Part shown: piece by piece, positions 1 to 7,467 of the stretch | Layout: each line of letters opens with the position of its first letter | How positions within the stretch are numbered: position 1 is the stretch's first letter | Origin: Streptococcus oralis | GTDB lineage: Bacteria; Bacillota; Bacilli; Lactobacillales; Streptococcaceae | Reading direction: 5' to 3' | NCBI RefSeq assembly: GCF_016028255.1 | Contig: NZ_CP065707.1 | Location: 434,001 to 498,000, forward strand | Length of the DNA: 64,000 nt | Position numbers and translations under genes: made by a program | The notes under the pieces: generated by a model | Seen by the model: the letters and a program-made list of their open reading frames with translations, nothing else | Databases searched by the model: none | What the model was told of the DNA's origin: nothing

Positions 1-423
1 GAGAAAGATATAGATGAAAATCCAGTCGCACTCATCGTGGAAGAATATCAATCTCGTATCGCTCCGTTAGATGGAACTCAATTTGAACTCTTGAAAGAGT
101 TCATCACATTAGATGGCATGGAAGCAAAGGTTGTCTTGAAAGCAATTGGTCTTGCTGCTGATAATGGTAAAAGGAACTTTAGTTATATCAGAGCGATTTT
201 GACCAATTGGAAGAACGATGGAGTTTTGACGATTGCAGCAGTCGATGAACGTGAGCGAGCGTACAAAGAAAGCAAAAACAGCAAACGTCCAGGTAATCAG
301 AAATCAAATGTTCCTGAATGGTCACAACCAAACTATGTCAATAAGACTAGTGACGAGACCAAAAAGGACCTTGAGAAGAAGAAACAAGAAATGCTAGAAA
401 AACTAGAGAAAGGAATAAAGTGA
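1..423 (+). CDS. DnaD-like phage replication protein, 5' truncated by window
   Basis: The frame is open from base 1, so the start lies outside the window. The visible part matches the C-terminal DnaB/DnaD (DnaB_2) domain of phage replication initiators: a helical segment beginning YQSRIAPL, then NFSYIRAILTNWK, the typical domain end, followed by a basic, lysine-rich tail (KKKQEMLEKLEKGIK). Such proteins help load the helicase at the phage origin. The next gene starts at the last base of this stop codon, which suggests translational coupling. Confidence 0.75.
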   Translation, partial: EKDIDENPVALIVEEYQSRIAPLDGTQFELLKEFITLDGMEAKVVLKAIGLAADNGKRNFSYIRAILTNWKNDGVLTIAAVDERERAYKESKNSKRPGNQKSNVPEWSQPNYVNKTSDETKKDLEKKKQEMLEKLEKGIK

Positions 424-617
424 TGTTCATTTTGAAACACGGAACAAAAGAAGAAAAACCGTACTTGAGGGCTGTCACAATCGGTGTGACTGGAATTGAT
501 ATCTCGTTTTCAGAAGAAAGGGGAGCTATTCGGTTTGTCTCTCGTGCAGTTGCAATGCAGGTGGGCAAGGCGCTTAGATCATTTGGAAATTTCTATGTGA
601 TTCAGGTGAAGGGATGA
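423..617 (+). CDS. Small phage protein of unknown function
   Basis: This 64-residue protein starts with ATG overlapping the last base of the upstream stop codon, with an AAAGGA ribosome site in front. A GTG at 420 is also possible. No domain is recognised. The sequence is basic and contains no membrane segment. Its position in an early-region chain of overlapping genes supports it being real. Confidence 0.6.
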   Translation: MFILKHGTKEEKPYLRAVTIGVTGIDISFSEERGAIRFVSRAVAMQVGKALRSFGNFYVIQVKG

Positions 618-641
618 TTGGAGGTATCGATCATAAAGAAA

Positions 642-1417
642 ATGACAGTCTGGGCACTCTTCGATAGTGGGAATGGTTCTTACTTCAAGGGTGCTAACTC
701 TCTGAATAGTTCGGGGGGGGGGCGAATATTGAAATCTATTCAATCGGAATGGATATAGAAAACAAGAACAATCATTTTATAAATCTGGACCTTGCTGATT
801 ACAAACGTTTATTTGGAGATAACAGGCTCTTTGACGTGTTAGACAAATTACCAAAACCTGATCTTATAATAGCTAGTCCACCATGTGAAAGTTGGTCAAA
901 TGCTTCTGCAATGGAAAATGGGAATGCGTGTTGGAAACGCAATGATGTGTCTGACAGCTTGTTTGCTCCACAAGTAAGACCTTCACCGTTCACGATCAGG
1001 GCAAATCAGGATTACGAGTCAGCCTATATAAATTATCAGTATGACAGGCAATTTTTAAAAAGAGTCAATGGCGAGCTAACAGCTTTCAACACAATAGAAA
1101 TCATAAAAAGATATAGACCACAATTTTGGGTTATTGAGAATCCTGCTGCTGATAGACTGTGGCCTTACATTGAGGATATTATTGGATTCAGAATTCCATA
1201 CAAAAATCTAGCTAGATACAATAATTATGATTATCCTTTACAAAAACGGACGATTTTTGGAAGCAACATTGAACTTAATCTTAAAAATAAAATTATCAAG
1301 CAGGATATCGAGTGGAAAAACTTCTCAAAATCATACAACGAGAGATCTAATATACCTGAAAAATTGGTGTCAGAAATATTCAAAAAAATTTACAAGGAGT
1401 TTAGTAAAGATGATTGA
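642..1417 (+). pseudogene. Phage C5-cytosine methyltransferase-like gene, frameshifted (OFF) by a G10 tract
   Basis: The frame opened at 642 encodes an N-terminus with an FDSGNGSY motif resembling SAM-binding motif I of Dcm-type enzymes. It reaches a run of ten G at 713-722 and stops 18 codons later in the wrong frame. The second frame (active from before the run to 1417) continues with a YSIGMDIENKNNHF segment, the catalytic-type ASPPCESWS motif (PPC loop) and an ENPAADRLW motif. Eight or eleven G would join the two parts into one protein of about 258 residues. The best ribosome site (GGAGGT, 620-625) lies 7 bases before an ATA at 633, not before ATG 642. The start may therefore have been mutated too, or initiation is weak. 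A restart at ATG 749 would lack the SAM-binding end. Confidence 0.75.
713..722 (+). repeat. Poly-G tract (10 G), candidate phase-variation switch
   Basis: An uninterrupted run of ten G occurs in an otherwise AT-rich early region, inside the methyltransferase-like reading frame. Homopolymer runs of this length slip during replication. With ten G the gene is out of frame; eight or eleven G would restore it. Confidence 0.85.
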
Positions 1418-1631
1418 ACTCTACTTCATTTATAACGGTCACCGCAAGACACTCATTGGGAGTTTTGGCCACATACATAGCGCAATCAACGAATTAAAGA
1501 AACATCAAGCTAGTTACTCAGCAATCAGTCATCCACAATTTCGGAAAAGCATGAGTGGTGAGAACATCAGGATTGAATACGGAGCAGTTGGTTGCTACTA
1601 CTTGATTACTAGGAAAACGGAGGGAAAATAA
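1410..1631 (+). CDS. Small phage protein of unknown function
   Basis: This 73-residue protein begins MIELYFIYNGHRKTLIG. The start is chosen because AAGGAG lies at 1394-1399 and the ATG overlaps the end of the methyltransferase-like frame. The frame is open further upstream, but that part overlaps the previous gene and lacks a ribosome site. The sequence is basic with no recognised domain. It is placed between the methyltransferase-like and MazG-like genes. Confidence 0.6.
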   Translation: MIELYFIYNGHRKTLIGSFGHIHSAINELKKHQASYSAISHPQFRKSMSGENIRIEYGAVGCYYLITRKTEGK

Positions 1632-1632
1632 G

Positions 1633-2124
1633 ATGAATACAAAAATGAATTTGGAAGAAAAGGTTCAACAGTGGTTTGTTGATAGAAATCTACATGAAGC
1701 GAATCCTGTCAAACAATTCTTGAAGCTGATGGAAGAGTCTGGTGAATTGTTTGAGGGCATTGCAAAGGATAAATCTGAACTGATTTACGATGCGCTTGGA
1801 GACATTCAGGTGGTTTTGATTGGACTTGATCAACAGATTAAGAATGGTGCTCAGATTTCAGCCAATCAACAGGAACTTGAATTGTTGCTGATGGTTTCTA
1901 GTTTAGGGAACATCGCTCAAAAACTATACGCTCATGTCTGTCACAATGAAACACAAATTCCGTTAATCAAAGCAGACTTGATGTTTCTTGATAGCGTGAT
2001 TAGTACGGTTTCATTTTGCAATGGAACTACAGCTGAAAATTGTTTAGAAGAAGCTTATGAAGTCATCAAGGACCGCAAAGGAAAGATGATTGACGGGGTG
2101 TTTGTGAAAGAGGAGGATTTGTAA
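1633..2124 (+). CDS. MazG-like nucleotide pyrophosphohydrolase
   Basis: This 163-residue protein resembles phage MazG-like all-alpha NTP pyrophosphatases. The metal-binding pattern is visible as EESGELFEGI near residues 34-43 and ALGDIQVVL near residues 55-63. These enzymes hydrolyse (d)NTPs or alarmones and may adjust nucleotide pools in infected cells. The start follows the previous stop by one base, with GGAGGGAAAA upstream. The family assignment rests on the motif and length. Confidence 0.7.
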   Translation: MNTKMNLEEKVQQWFVDRNLHEANPVKQFLKLMEESGELFEGIAKDKSELIYDALGDIQVVLIGLDQQIKNGAQISANQQELELLLMVSSLGNIAQKLYAHVCHNETQIPLIKADLMFLDSVISTVSFCNGTTAENCLEEAYEVIKDRKGKMIDGVFVKEEDL

Positions 2125-2125
2125 A

Positions 2126-2404
2126 ATGAAAAAATTAGGAATTATTTTAGGTTCTGTATTTGTAATCGTTGTATCGCCATTTGTAGTTCAGTACGGATGG
2201 AATGAAATTATCACAACAATCATTCCAGTTGGTAAAATTACAGTCTGGCAAGCATTAGGGATGGATGCACTACTATCTTTCATCTGGCCTGTATTATCCA
2301 GCAAAAAAGAATCTGAAGAGGATTATTCATATGCTGTAAAAAGCAGTATTTCAAAAATCATTACATGTGCATTTTTGATATGGTTAGCTAGTTTGTTCTT
2401 GTGA
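2126..2404 (+). CDS. Small phage membrane protein
   Basis: This 92-residue protein has an N-terminal hydrophobic segment (about residues 4-24), a central hydrophobic stretch and a C-terminal one (about 78-92), separated by a charged KKESEED loop. It is probably an inner-membrane protein. No family is recognised. It begins one base after the MazG-like gene and has AGAGGAGG as ribosome site, so it is part of the same early transcript. Confidence 0.6.
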   Translation: MKKLGIILGSVFVIVVSPFVVQYGWNEIITTIIPVGKITVWQALGMDALLSFIWPVLSSKKESEEDYSYAVKSSISKIITCAFLIWLASLFL

Positions 2405-2413
2405 GGATTTAGA

Positions 2414-2731
2414 ATGAAATATTTAAAAATCTTATGTGCTGTTTTATTTGCATCCTTCCTCGTGGCATGTCACCAGATTTCGAGCGGGACGGTTGTAGAC
2501 AAGTACATTGATGAACCTCATACAACATTTATACCTGTCATGACAGGCAAAAGTTCGGTACTGGTGCCAACTAGAACCAAAAGAAGATATATTCTAGTTG
2601 TTTCAGGATATGCAGGAAATAAGCAAGTTGAAGAAAGATTTGAAGTGACAGCTAAGGAATACAAACACTATGAAATTGGCAATACTTTTATACAAGATGC
2701 CGTTTTAGAAATCGAAGGAGATAGAGAATGA
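2414..2731 (+). CDS. Phage-encoded lipoprotein
   Basis: This 105-residue protein has a type II signal peptide: MKYLKI, a hydrophobic core, and the lipobox LVAC with the lipidated cysteine at position 19. The mature part has a beta-rich look ([19 protein letters not shown]) seen in small streptococcal phage lipoproteins. It is expected on the outer face of the membrane. A role in superinfection exclusion is possible but not shown. Its 3' end overlaps ssb by four bases. Confidence 0.65.
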   Translation: MKYLKILCAVLFASFLVACHQISSGTVVDKYIDEPHTTFIPVMTGKSSVLVPTRTKRRYILVVSGYAGNKQVEERFEVTAKEYKHYEIGNTFIQDAVLEIEGDRE

Positions 2732-3144
2732 TCAATAATGTTGTTTTGGTAGGTCGCTTGACTCGTGATCCTGAGTTGCGATACACGCCATCAAATGTTG
2801 CAGTTGCGACTTTTAGTTTGGCAGTGAATCGCAATTTTAAAAATCAGGCAGGTGAACGTGAAGCTGATTTTATCAGTTGCATTATGTGGCGCCAGCAAGC
2901 TGAAAATTTTGCAAATTGGCTTAAAAAGGGTGCTCTTGTAGGAATCACAGGTCGCATCCAGACTCGTAGCTATGATAACCAGCAAGGACAACGTGTCTAT
3001 GTGACTGAAGTGGTAGCTGAAAGTTTTCAAGTGCTTGAAAAGAAGGATAATTCTGCGAACCAGTCAAGCATGGAAAACCAGATGCCACCAAGTTTTGGAG
3101 CAAGTGATCCGATGGATATTCCAGATGATGGATTGCCGTTTTAG
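2728..3144 (+). CDS. ssb: Single-stranded DNA-binding protein
   Basis: This 138-residue SSB has the OB-fold start [21 protein letters not shown] and core segments [12 protein letters not shown] and DFISCIMWR. It has a short flexible linker and the acidic C-terminal tip DDGLPF that recruits replication and repair partners. The start overlaps the lipoprotein stop in an ATGA. It coats single-stranded DNA during phage replication and recombination. This is a prophage copy distinct from the host ssb. Confidence 0.95.
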   Translation: MINNVVLVGRLTRDPELRYTPSNVAVATFSLAVNRNFKNQAGEREADFISCIMWRQQAENFANWLKKGALVGITGRIQTRSYDNQQGQRVYVTEVVAESFQVLEKKDNSANQSSMENQMPPSFGASDPMDIPDDGLPF

Positions 3145-3157
3145 GGAGGTGTGAAGT

Positions 3158-3472
3158 GTGAAAAGAAAAAATTATATTATCTTTATCAGGCACTTACGAA
3201 AAATAAAAGGGCCTATTGAGTTTTACGAGTATATTGCTGATTCAAAATTTGGAAGAGCAGCAATTTATCTGTCTTTGCTTGTTTGTGCACCATTTATTGC
3301 TTTATTATTTCCAATCGCTTATATAGAACATTGTATTTATAAAACAATTTTTATAAGAGAGTGTATAAAAAATAAGTGGTGTTTAAGAGAACATTTTGAA
3401 GACGTTATTGATATTAGAAAAATTGAAAGCGAGGAGTTGGAAGATAATGGAAGATTTAAAGAAAAAAGTTAA
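3158..3472 (+). CDS. Small phage membrane protein
   Basis: This 104-residue protein has a GTG start placed 7-8 bases after GGGAGG. A hydrophobic stretch at about residues 33-57 (AIYLSLLVCAPFIALLFPIAYI) suggests one or two membrane passes. It is flanked by a basic N-terminus and a charged C-terminus. No family is recognised. The 3' end overlaps the next gene. Confidence 0.55.
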   Translation: MKRKNYIIFIRHLRKIKGPIEFYEYIADSKFGRAAIYLSLLVCAPFIALLFPIAYIEHCIYKTIFIRECIKNKWCLREHFEDVIDIRKIESEELEDNGRFKEKS

Positions 3473-3770
3473 TGGAGTATACGGCTGGTCGGTAGAAGAC
3501 GGGAAGCCCAAGCCTCCCAAACAAGATTTACCACAAGCAGTGAAAGACCGGGCGGACTATTTCTGGGAAATGACAGAAGATGGCATGACGTTTATGGGAG
3601 CGATGGAATGTATCTTCGCCGATGAAAAACCTAAAGACTATGATTTGGGAGCTACCAAGGATTGGTTGCCAAAATCTAAGGAGTTTGATGATTGGGTTGG
3701 CTATTCGCCAGGCATGTCTCAGTTAGTTATTGCAGTTTATTTGATTTATGGAGGAAAGGAAGATGAATAA
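3447..3770 (+). CDS. Phage protein of unknown function
   Basis: This 107-residue, soluble, acidic protein contains VKDRADYFWEMTEDGMTFMGAMECI. The ATG at 3447 is chosen because GAGGAG lies at 3431-3436; the frame is open further upstream without a ribosome site. It overlaps the end of the preceding gene and its stop overlaps the next start region. No function is known to me. Confidence 0.6.
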   Translation: MEDLKKKVNGVYGWSVEDGKPKPPKQDLPQAVKDRADYFWEMTEDGMTFMGAMECIFADEKPKDYDLGATKDWLPKSKEFDDWVGYSPGMSQLVIAVYLIYGGKEDE

Positions 3771-4239
3771 ACAAGAATTGATTGAGAAAATAAATAATTT
3801 ACAATATTCACTTTCATGGAATATACCACGTATAAATAAGGAAACTGTTTTAGAGCTAATCGAACAACTAGACGAACCGCAGAAAGTCGTAGTGCCACAG
3901 TTTGTGGCGGATTGGATTGAGGAAGCTAGAAAAGCTTGTAAAGACGTGGCAGAATTATTCGAATTTGATTTCACGAACGATGAAGTTGGGGAATGGTTTA
4001 TGCAAGAAAGACCATTTGATTTAGTAGCTCGAGCCTGGCTTGACGGCTACGAGGTCGAGGAAGAACGACAATATACGGTAAAAATCAAGCCGACAGGGCA
4101 TTTCTTAGCAATAAATGGAGAAGGGAAAATGTTTCATTCTCTAGTGAACAAGAAGAAGTTTACAAAAGAAGAGCTTGAAGAGTCTGGTTTGAGTGAAGTG
4201 TTTAGCTGTTCTATCTTCGAAGTCGAGGAGGTGGAGTGA
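3763..4239 (+). CDS. DUF1642 family phage protein
   Basis: This 158-residue protein has the pattern of the DUF1642 family of streptococcal and lactococcal phages: PQFVADWIEEARK, then WFMQERPFDLVARAWLDGYEVE, then a beta-rich C-terminus. The start ATG at 3763 follows GGAGGAAAGG. A start 15 bases earlier is in frame but has a poorer ribosome site. The function is unknown. The gene belongs to the variable early accessory block. Confidence 0.7.
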   Translation: MNKQELIEKINNLQYSLSWNIPRINKETVLELIEQLDEPQKVVVPQFVADWIEEARKACKDVAELFEFDFTNDEVGEWFMQERPFDLVARAWLDGYEVEEERQYTVKIKPTGHFLAINGEGKMFHSLVNKKKFTKEELEESGLSEVFSCSIFEVEEVE

Positions 4240-4526
4240 TGGTACAAACGATTGAACAAGCAATAAAAAATGAAAACAAACGCATAAAAATCCCAACGAA
4301 AATCAGACCGTTTGATGTGGGTTATCGAATAGTGAACGAATATGGTCAAGCGCTCGCTTTAAGAAATGGAGCAAGTATATTTGCTTTACCTTCGCTGGCT
4401 GAAAAAGCTATTAAGAAAGAGTTTAGCAAAAATGACCCAGACTTTGACATTGAAAAGCATTTTGTTGAAGAGGTCGCTATTGTCAATTTAAGTAAATTTC
4501 ATAGCTATTTTGAGGAGGTGGAGTGA
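4239..4526 (+). CDS. Small phage protein of unknown function
   Basis: This 95-residue protein begins MVQTIEQAIKNENKRIKIP. Its ATG overlaps the last base of the previous stop, and GAGGAGG lies just upstream inside the previous gene. A GTG three bases earlier is an alternative. It has no recognised domain. It ends in YFEEVE, like its upstream neighbour, because both genes carry the same ribosome-site-containing GAGGAGGTGGAGTGATGG junction. Confidence 0.55.
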   Translation: MVQTIEQAIKNENKRIKIPTKIRPFDVGYRIVNEYGQALALRNGASIFALPSLAEKAIKKEFSKNDPDFDIEKHFVEEVAIVNLSKFHSYFEEVE

Positions 4527-4783
4527 TGGAAGAAATGAAAAGAGATTTTGCAGGTAAATTGTACAGAAAAGCTTGTGAAATTGCAGAATTTTATGAAGAG
4601 CAGATGGATAGCGAAGACGATAACGAGGTGTTTGATATTGAGGAGTGTCTGGTGGAGTTATGTCAATTAGTTTTTGATGAAATGATTTTTGTTGAAGCAG
4701 CAGTATCAATGAAACGCTACGCAACATTGCCGACAGACAATCCTCACGTTATGAGTGAAGCAAGGAAAGAACTAACTTTTTAA
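4526..4783 (+). CDS. Small acidic phage protein of unknown function
   Basis: This 85-residue protein is rich in Glu and Asp (EEQMDSEDDNEVFDIEECLVELC). The start is ATG 4526, overlapping the previous stop, after GAGGAGG. It is probably helical and soluble. No family is recognised. Confidence 0.55.
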   Translation: MEEMKRDFAGKLYRKACEIAEFYEEQMDSEDDNEVFDIEECLVELCQLVFDEMIFVEAAVSMKRYATLPTDNPHVMSEARKELTF

Positions 4784-4804
4784 ACCAAGTAAGGAGGCCT
4801 CAGA

Positions 4805-5065
4805 ATGAAACGATTCATAGTAATCTGGATTCTGCTATCTGCTGGATTAAATATCTGGCAGATGGACAGGATTCGAGATTTGGAAGAGAAGAAGCCGATG
4901 GTTATCTACAAAGCTGATAATCAAGGCGCTGAAATCAAAGGCAGAGTCTTACAAAAGGAGAAGATTGGTGACATGTACACTGTTACATTGCAAAATTACG
5001 GAATATTCGTAGTTACTCAAACAAACTATGAATCTCTTAAAATAGGAGATGAGGTGAGATTATAA
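4805..5065 (+). CDS. DUF1372-like phage protein with N-terminal membrane anchor
   Basis: This 86-residue protein has a hydrophobic N-terminus (FIVIWILLSAGLNIW), a short charged helix and a small beta domain (KGRVLQKEKIGDMYTVTLQNYGIFVVTQTNYESLKIGDEVRL). It resembles the streptococcal phage DUF1372 family, though I assign this from memory. It is likely anchored in the membrane. AAGGAGG precedes the start. Confidence 0.6.
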   Translation: MKRFIVIWILLSAGLNIWQMDRIRDLEEKKPMVIYKADNQGAEIKGRVLQKEKIGDMYTVTLQNYGIFVVTQTNYESLKIGDEVRL

Positions 5066-5316
5066 TGGCAAAGTACAAGAAACCAACTTATATCATCATT
5101 CAAGAAGCAATGGCAGAGCGCATTAGATTTCTGGAAGATGAACTGTACGGAAGGGCCTATAAGGATATAGAAAAGTTAGAAGTTCAAAACGATTTTTTAA
5201 GAGGTCTTTGTAACAACCAACTTGAAATCATTATGGATTATGAATGGAAGCAGATGCAAGAGCAAGCGGCATTCATAAAAGCTAATACTAGGAGATGGAG
5301 AGTAAGATGCAGCTAA
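5065..5316 (+). CDS. Small phage protein, likely coiled coil
   Basis: This 83-residue protein contains EAMAERIRFLEDELYGRAYKDIEKLEVQNDFLRGL, a heptad-like helical segment. The start ATG shares one base with the previous stop. No function is known. The 3' end overlaps the XRE gene by about ten bases. Confidence 0.55.
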   Translation: MAKYKKPTYIIIQEAMAERIRFLEDELYGRAYKDIEKLEVQNDFLRGLCNNQLEIIMDYEWKQMQEQAAFIKANTRRWRVRCS

Positions 5317-5660
5317 GATTGAAAGAACTTAGAGAGGACCTATGTCTCTCTGTTGGGCAGATGGCAAAGGAAACAGGTGTCTCCCAAAACACAATTCATT
5401 TGTACGAACGGGGTGGATATCCATCCATTAAGCAAATTGAAATGATTGCTAGAACCTATGATGTAAACCCTGCGTGGCTTGTTGGGTGGATAGATGATGA
5501 AATGATGCCTGCGATTCAGGTAGTCGAAAAAGTGGTCTACAAAGAAAGCCCAACAGCAAGATTGCCAGATTATTTCAACAACAATAACGATGGTAAGATT
5601 ATTAAATGGGTTAAATCCAAAAGATACATGGGAGGTAAGGTTTGGTCAAAAAGAACTTAA
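5307..5660 (+). CDS. XRE-family helix-turn-helix regulator
   Basis: This 117-residue protein has an N-terminal Cro/CI-type HTH: LRLKELREDLCLSVGQMAKETGVSQNTIHLYERG, then PSIKQIEMIARTYDVNPAWLVG. The C-terminal half is short and has no peptidase domain, so it is not a LexA-type CI repressor. ATG 5307 is preferred over ATG 5295 because GGAGATGGAG lies at 5291-5300. It sits directly before the late activator gene and may tune the early-to-late switch. Confidence 0.75.
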   Translation: MQLRLKELREDLCLSVGQMAKETGVSQNTIHLYERGGYPSIKQIEMIARTYDVNPAWLVGWIDDEMMPAIQVVEKVVYKESPTARLPDYFNNNNDGKIIKWVKSKRYMGGKVWSKRT

Positions 5661-6106
5661 CAAAAGCGCGAAGGGATTATCTCGAGTTTGAACTCGATGA
5701 TAAATACCTGAAGATTGATAAACTTATTGGTCAGCGTAGGCATGAATTAGAACGATTGTACGAAGTGAAACACCTCACTGTTCCTGGTATTGACGATACA
5801 GGTTCAAGTGGAAGCGGGACATTCGTTAACAGGTCCGAGAATTTAGCGATCGCATATGCAAGCGATCCTATGATTTTAAGATTAGAAAATTTCCAAAATG
5901 CTATCTCCCAATTACTAGAAAATCTAGAACCAGATGATAAAAAAATCTTCTATCTTCGTTGGGGAGAACATACTGGATATGACTGGATTCAAGTTTGGCA
6001 TATCATGGAGAATGGAGAAACTGGATACTTGTATAGGCATAGCAAGCAGATTTACAGAAGACGTGAAGTCATTCTTGATACACTTGCAAAGTTATTGTTC
6101 ATGTAA
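5642..6106 (+). CDS. RinA/ArpU-type late transcription activator (DUF722-like)
   Basis: This 154-residue protein starts with TTG (LVKKNLTKARRDYLEFEL), five to six bases after GGAGG. The N-terminal half is a basic and helical region (KLIGQRRHELERLYEV). The C-terminal half resembles a sigma-70 region 4-like HTH: LEPDDKKIFYLRWGE, YDWIQVWHIM, YRHSKQIYRRREVIL. Proteins of this size at this position activate late phage transcription. Two copies of an inverted repeat with promoter elements lie immediately downstream and before the HNH gene. They are natural candidate targets. Confidence 0.7.
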   Translation: MVKKNLTKARRDYLEFELDDKYLKIDKLIGQRRHELERLYEVKHLTVPGIDDTGSSGSGTFVNRSENLAIAYASDPMILRLENFQNAISQLLENLEPDDKKIFYLRWGEHTGYDWIQVWHIMENGETGYLYRHSKQIYRRREVILDTLAKLLFM

Positions 6107-6107
6107 C

Positions 6108-6158
6108 TTGTCAAAAAAAAGTATAGCATTGACAAAAAGAAAATGGTAGATTGATACT
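6108..6158 (+). promoter_or_regulatory. Candidate late-activator operator and promoter, copy 1
   Basis: TTGTCAA at 6108-6114 and TTGACAA at 6129-6135 form an inverted repeat whose arms are 21 bases apart. The second arm doubles as a consensus -35 (TTGACA). GATACT at 6153-6158 is an 18-bp-spaced -10. The same arrangement recurs at 6933. The site is directly downstream of the activator gene and reads toward the recombinase. Confidence 0.6.
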
Positions 6159-6163
6159 ATCCA

Positions 6164-6196
6164 AAGCACTGAGAAAATCTTAGTGCTTTATTTTTT
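6164..6196 (+). terminator. Rho-independent terminator after the late-activator gene
   Basis: AAGCACTGAG (6164-6173) pairs with CTTAGTGCTT (6179-6188), followed by TATTTTTT. It lies just after the candidate promoter at 6129-6158, so transcripts from that promoter would begin inside or just before the hairpin and might be attenuated. Confidence 0.75.
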
Positions 6197-6213
6197 GTGA
6201 AAGGAGCAAAACT

Positions 6214-6756
6214 ATGAATATTGTTGAACCGTTACGAGATAAGGATGATATTCAAGCCATGAAGGACTATCTATCATCTTGGAATGAAAAATATTACATG
6301 CTATTTCTTTTGGGAATCAATACAGGTTTTCGTGTTGGAGATATTCTCAAACTAAAGGTTAAAGATGTTCAAGGTTGGCACATTAAAGTTAGGGAACAGA
6401 AAACAGGGAAATATAAGAGCATTAAAATGACAAGGCCACTCAAGAATGAATTGAGAGAATTTGTCAAAGATAAAGAATTACATGAGTATCTATTTCAGAG
6501 TCGTGTTGGAAAGAATAAGGCGCTCAGCTATAAGACGGTATACTGGTTTCTTAAAAGAGCTGCTGAAGACTTAGGCATCGATAATGTCGGAACTCACACG
6601 ATGCGAAAAACATTTGGCTATCATTACTACAAGAAGTACAAGAACGTTGCAGACTTGATGTCATTATTCAACCATTCAAGTCCAGCAGTCACACTAATTT
6701 ATATTTGTGTGAGGCAAGATGAACTTGATACTAAGATGAGTAATTTTAGCCTCTAA
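6214..6756 (+). CDS. Short tyrosine recombinase (phage integrase family)
   Basis: This 180-residue protein consists almost only of the catalytic domain. The active-site set is visible: R in NTGFRVGDIL, K in REQKTGKYK, H and R in GTHTMRKTFGYH, H in LFNHSS and Y in TLIYI. The N-terminal arm-binding and core-binding domains of true integrases are missing. Similar short recombinases are common between the early and late regions of streptococcal phages, where they may resolve multimers or rearrange DNA. It is probably not the prophage integrase, which should be at the left end. AAAGGAG precedes the ATG. Confidence 0.8.
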   Translation: MNIVEPLRDKDDIQAMKDYLSSWNEKYYMLFLLGINTGFRVGDILKLKVKDVQGWHIKVREQKTGKYKSIKMTRPLKNELREFVKDKELHEYLFQSRVGKNKALSYKTVYWFLKRAAEDLGIDNVGTHTMRKTFGYHYYKKYKNVADLMSLFNHSSPAVTLIYICVRQDELDTKMSNFSL

Positions 6757-6932
6757 TATTTTTTTGATTTTTTCAACTATCCATAACGAGGAAGTTTCTA
6801 GTTTATATTTTGAAGAGGGCCTGAAGCATTGTCTGTGCTAGTTTTAGAGTGTGAAACAAAATTGGATAAAATATAAGATATAGCTAATTCGACGGGGATA
6901 TTTTACATAAATTCAAAACTCAAAAATAAACC

Positions 6933-6984
6933 TTGTCAAAAAAAGATATAGAATTGACAAAATGAATCTGATATATTTGTATCA
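6933..6984 (+). promoter_or_regulatory. Candidate late-activator operator and promoter, copy 2
   Basis: TTGTCAA at 6933-6939 and TTGACAA at 6954-6960 repeat the arrangement seen at 6108, again 21 bases apart and again with the second arm as -35. A weak -10 (GTATCA region, 6979-6984) follows at the same distance as in copy 1. It lies upstream of HNH and terminase and could drive the late operon. The remainder of the 6757-7020 gap holds nothing else I can name. Confidence 0.6.
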
Positions 6985-7020
6985 TGAAAAAATCTGGAAA
7001 CTGAAGGAGTGATATAAGAG

Positions 7021-7341
7021 ATGGCTTATTTTAAAAATCCTAAACACTCTGACTGGTTCAGAATCTGGCAGATTAAATTCTACAACTCAAAACCTTGGAG
7101 AACTCTGAGAAATAAAATCAGAACTACAAAGCGTATGCGCTGCGACATGTGTGGACGTTTAATTCATGGCAAGAGTATTGTTGACCATATCATAGAGATT
7201 GATGAAACTAATTATCAAGATGAGTCAATTACTCTCAACGAAGATAATTTGCAATTACTTTGTCTTGAGTGTCACAATACTAAAACATTTCAAAGTAAAA
7301 TAAATTTAAATTTAGAAAATCGGAATATTAATTTATTTTGA
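7021..7341 (+). CDS. HNH endonuclease
   Basis: This 106-residue protein has the HNH zinc-finger nuclease layout: CDMCG (first CxxC), VDHIIEI, the NEDNLQLLCLECHNTKT block (N, second CxxC and H). In HK97-type phages the HNH protein sits just before terminase and works with it in DNA cutting at cos and packaging. It is the first gene of the presumed late operon. AGGAG is upstream. Confidence 0.88.
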   Translation: MAYFKNPKHSDWFRIWQIKFYNSKPWRTLRNKIRTTKRMRCDMCGRLIHGKSIVDHIIEIDETNYQDESITLNEDNLQLLCLECHNTKTFQSKINLNLENRNINLF

Positions 7342-7467
7342 TTTTTTATTTTTATCAGATCCCCCCTATTTTAAATTTTCACACACTCAAAATAATAACG
7401 GTGTCAATCCTCTTATATACCTCTCCCCCAAAAATGACGAAAATTGATACAAGAAAGGAGCATGATT

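Noticed and set aside
5934..6149. 71-codon frame overlapping the end of the late-activator gene
   Set aside because: No ribosome site. It lies in another frame of a well-supported gene and runs into the promoter region.
6214..6756. Short tyrosine recombinase as the prophage integrase
   Set aside because: It lacks the N-terminal DNA-binding domains and sits in mid-phage, not next to an attachment site. The true integrase should be at the unseen left end.
7342..7467. Possible phage cos site in the C-rich gap before terminase
   Set aside because: The position fits, and CCCCCC at about 7364 is unusual, but I cannot identify the cut site or binding repeats from sequence alone.
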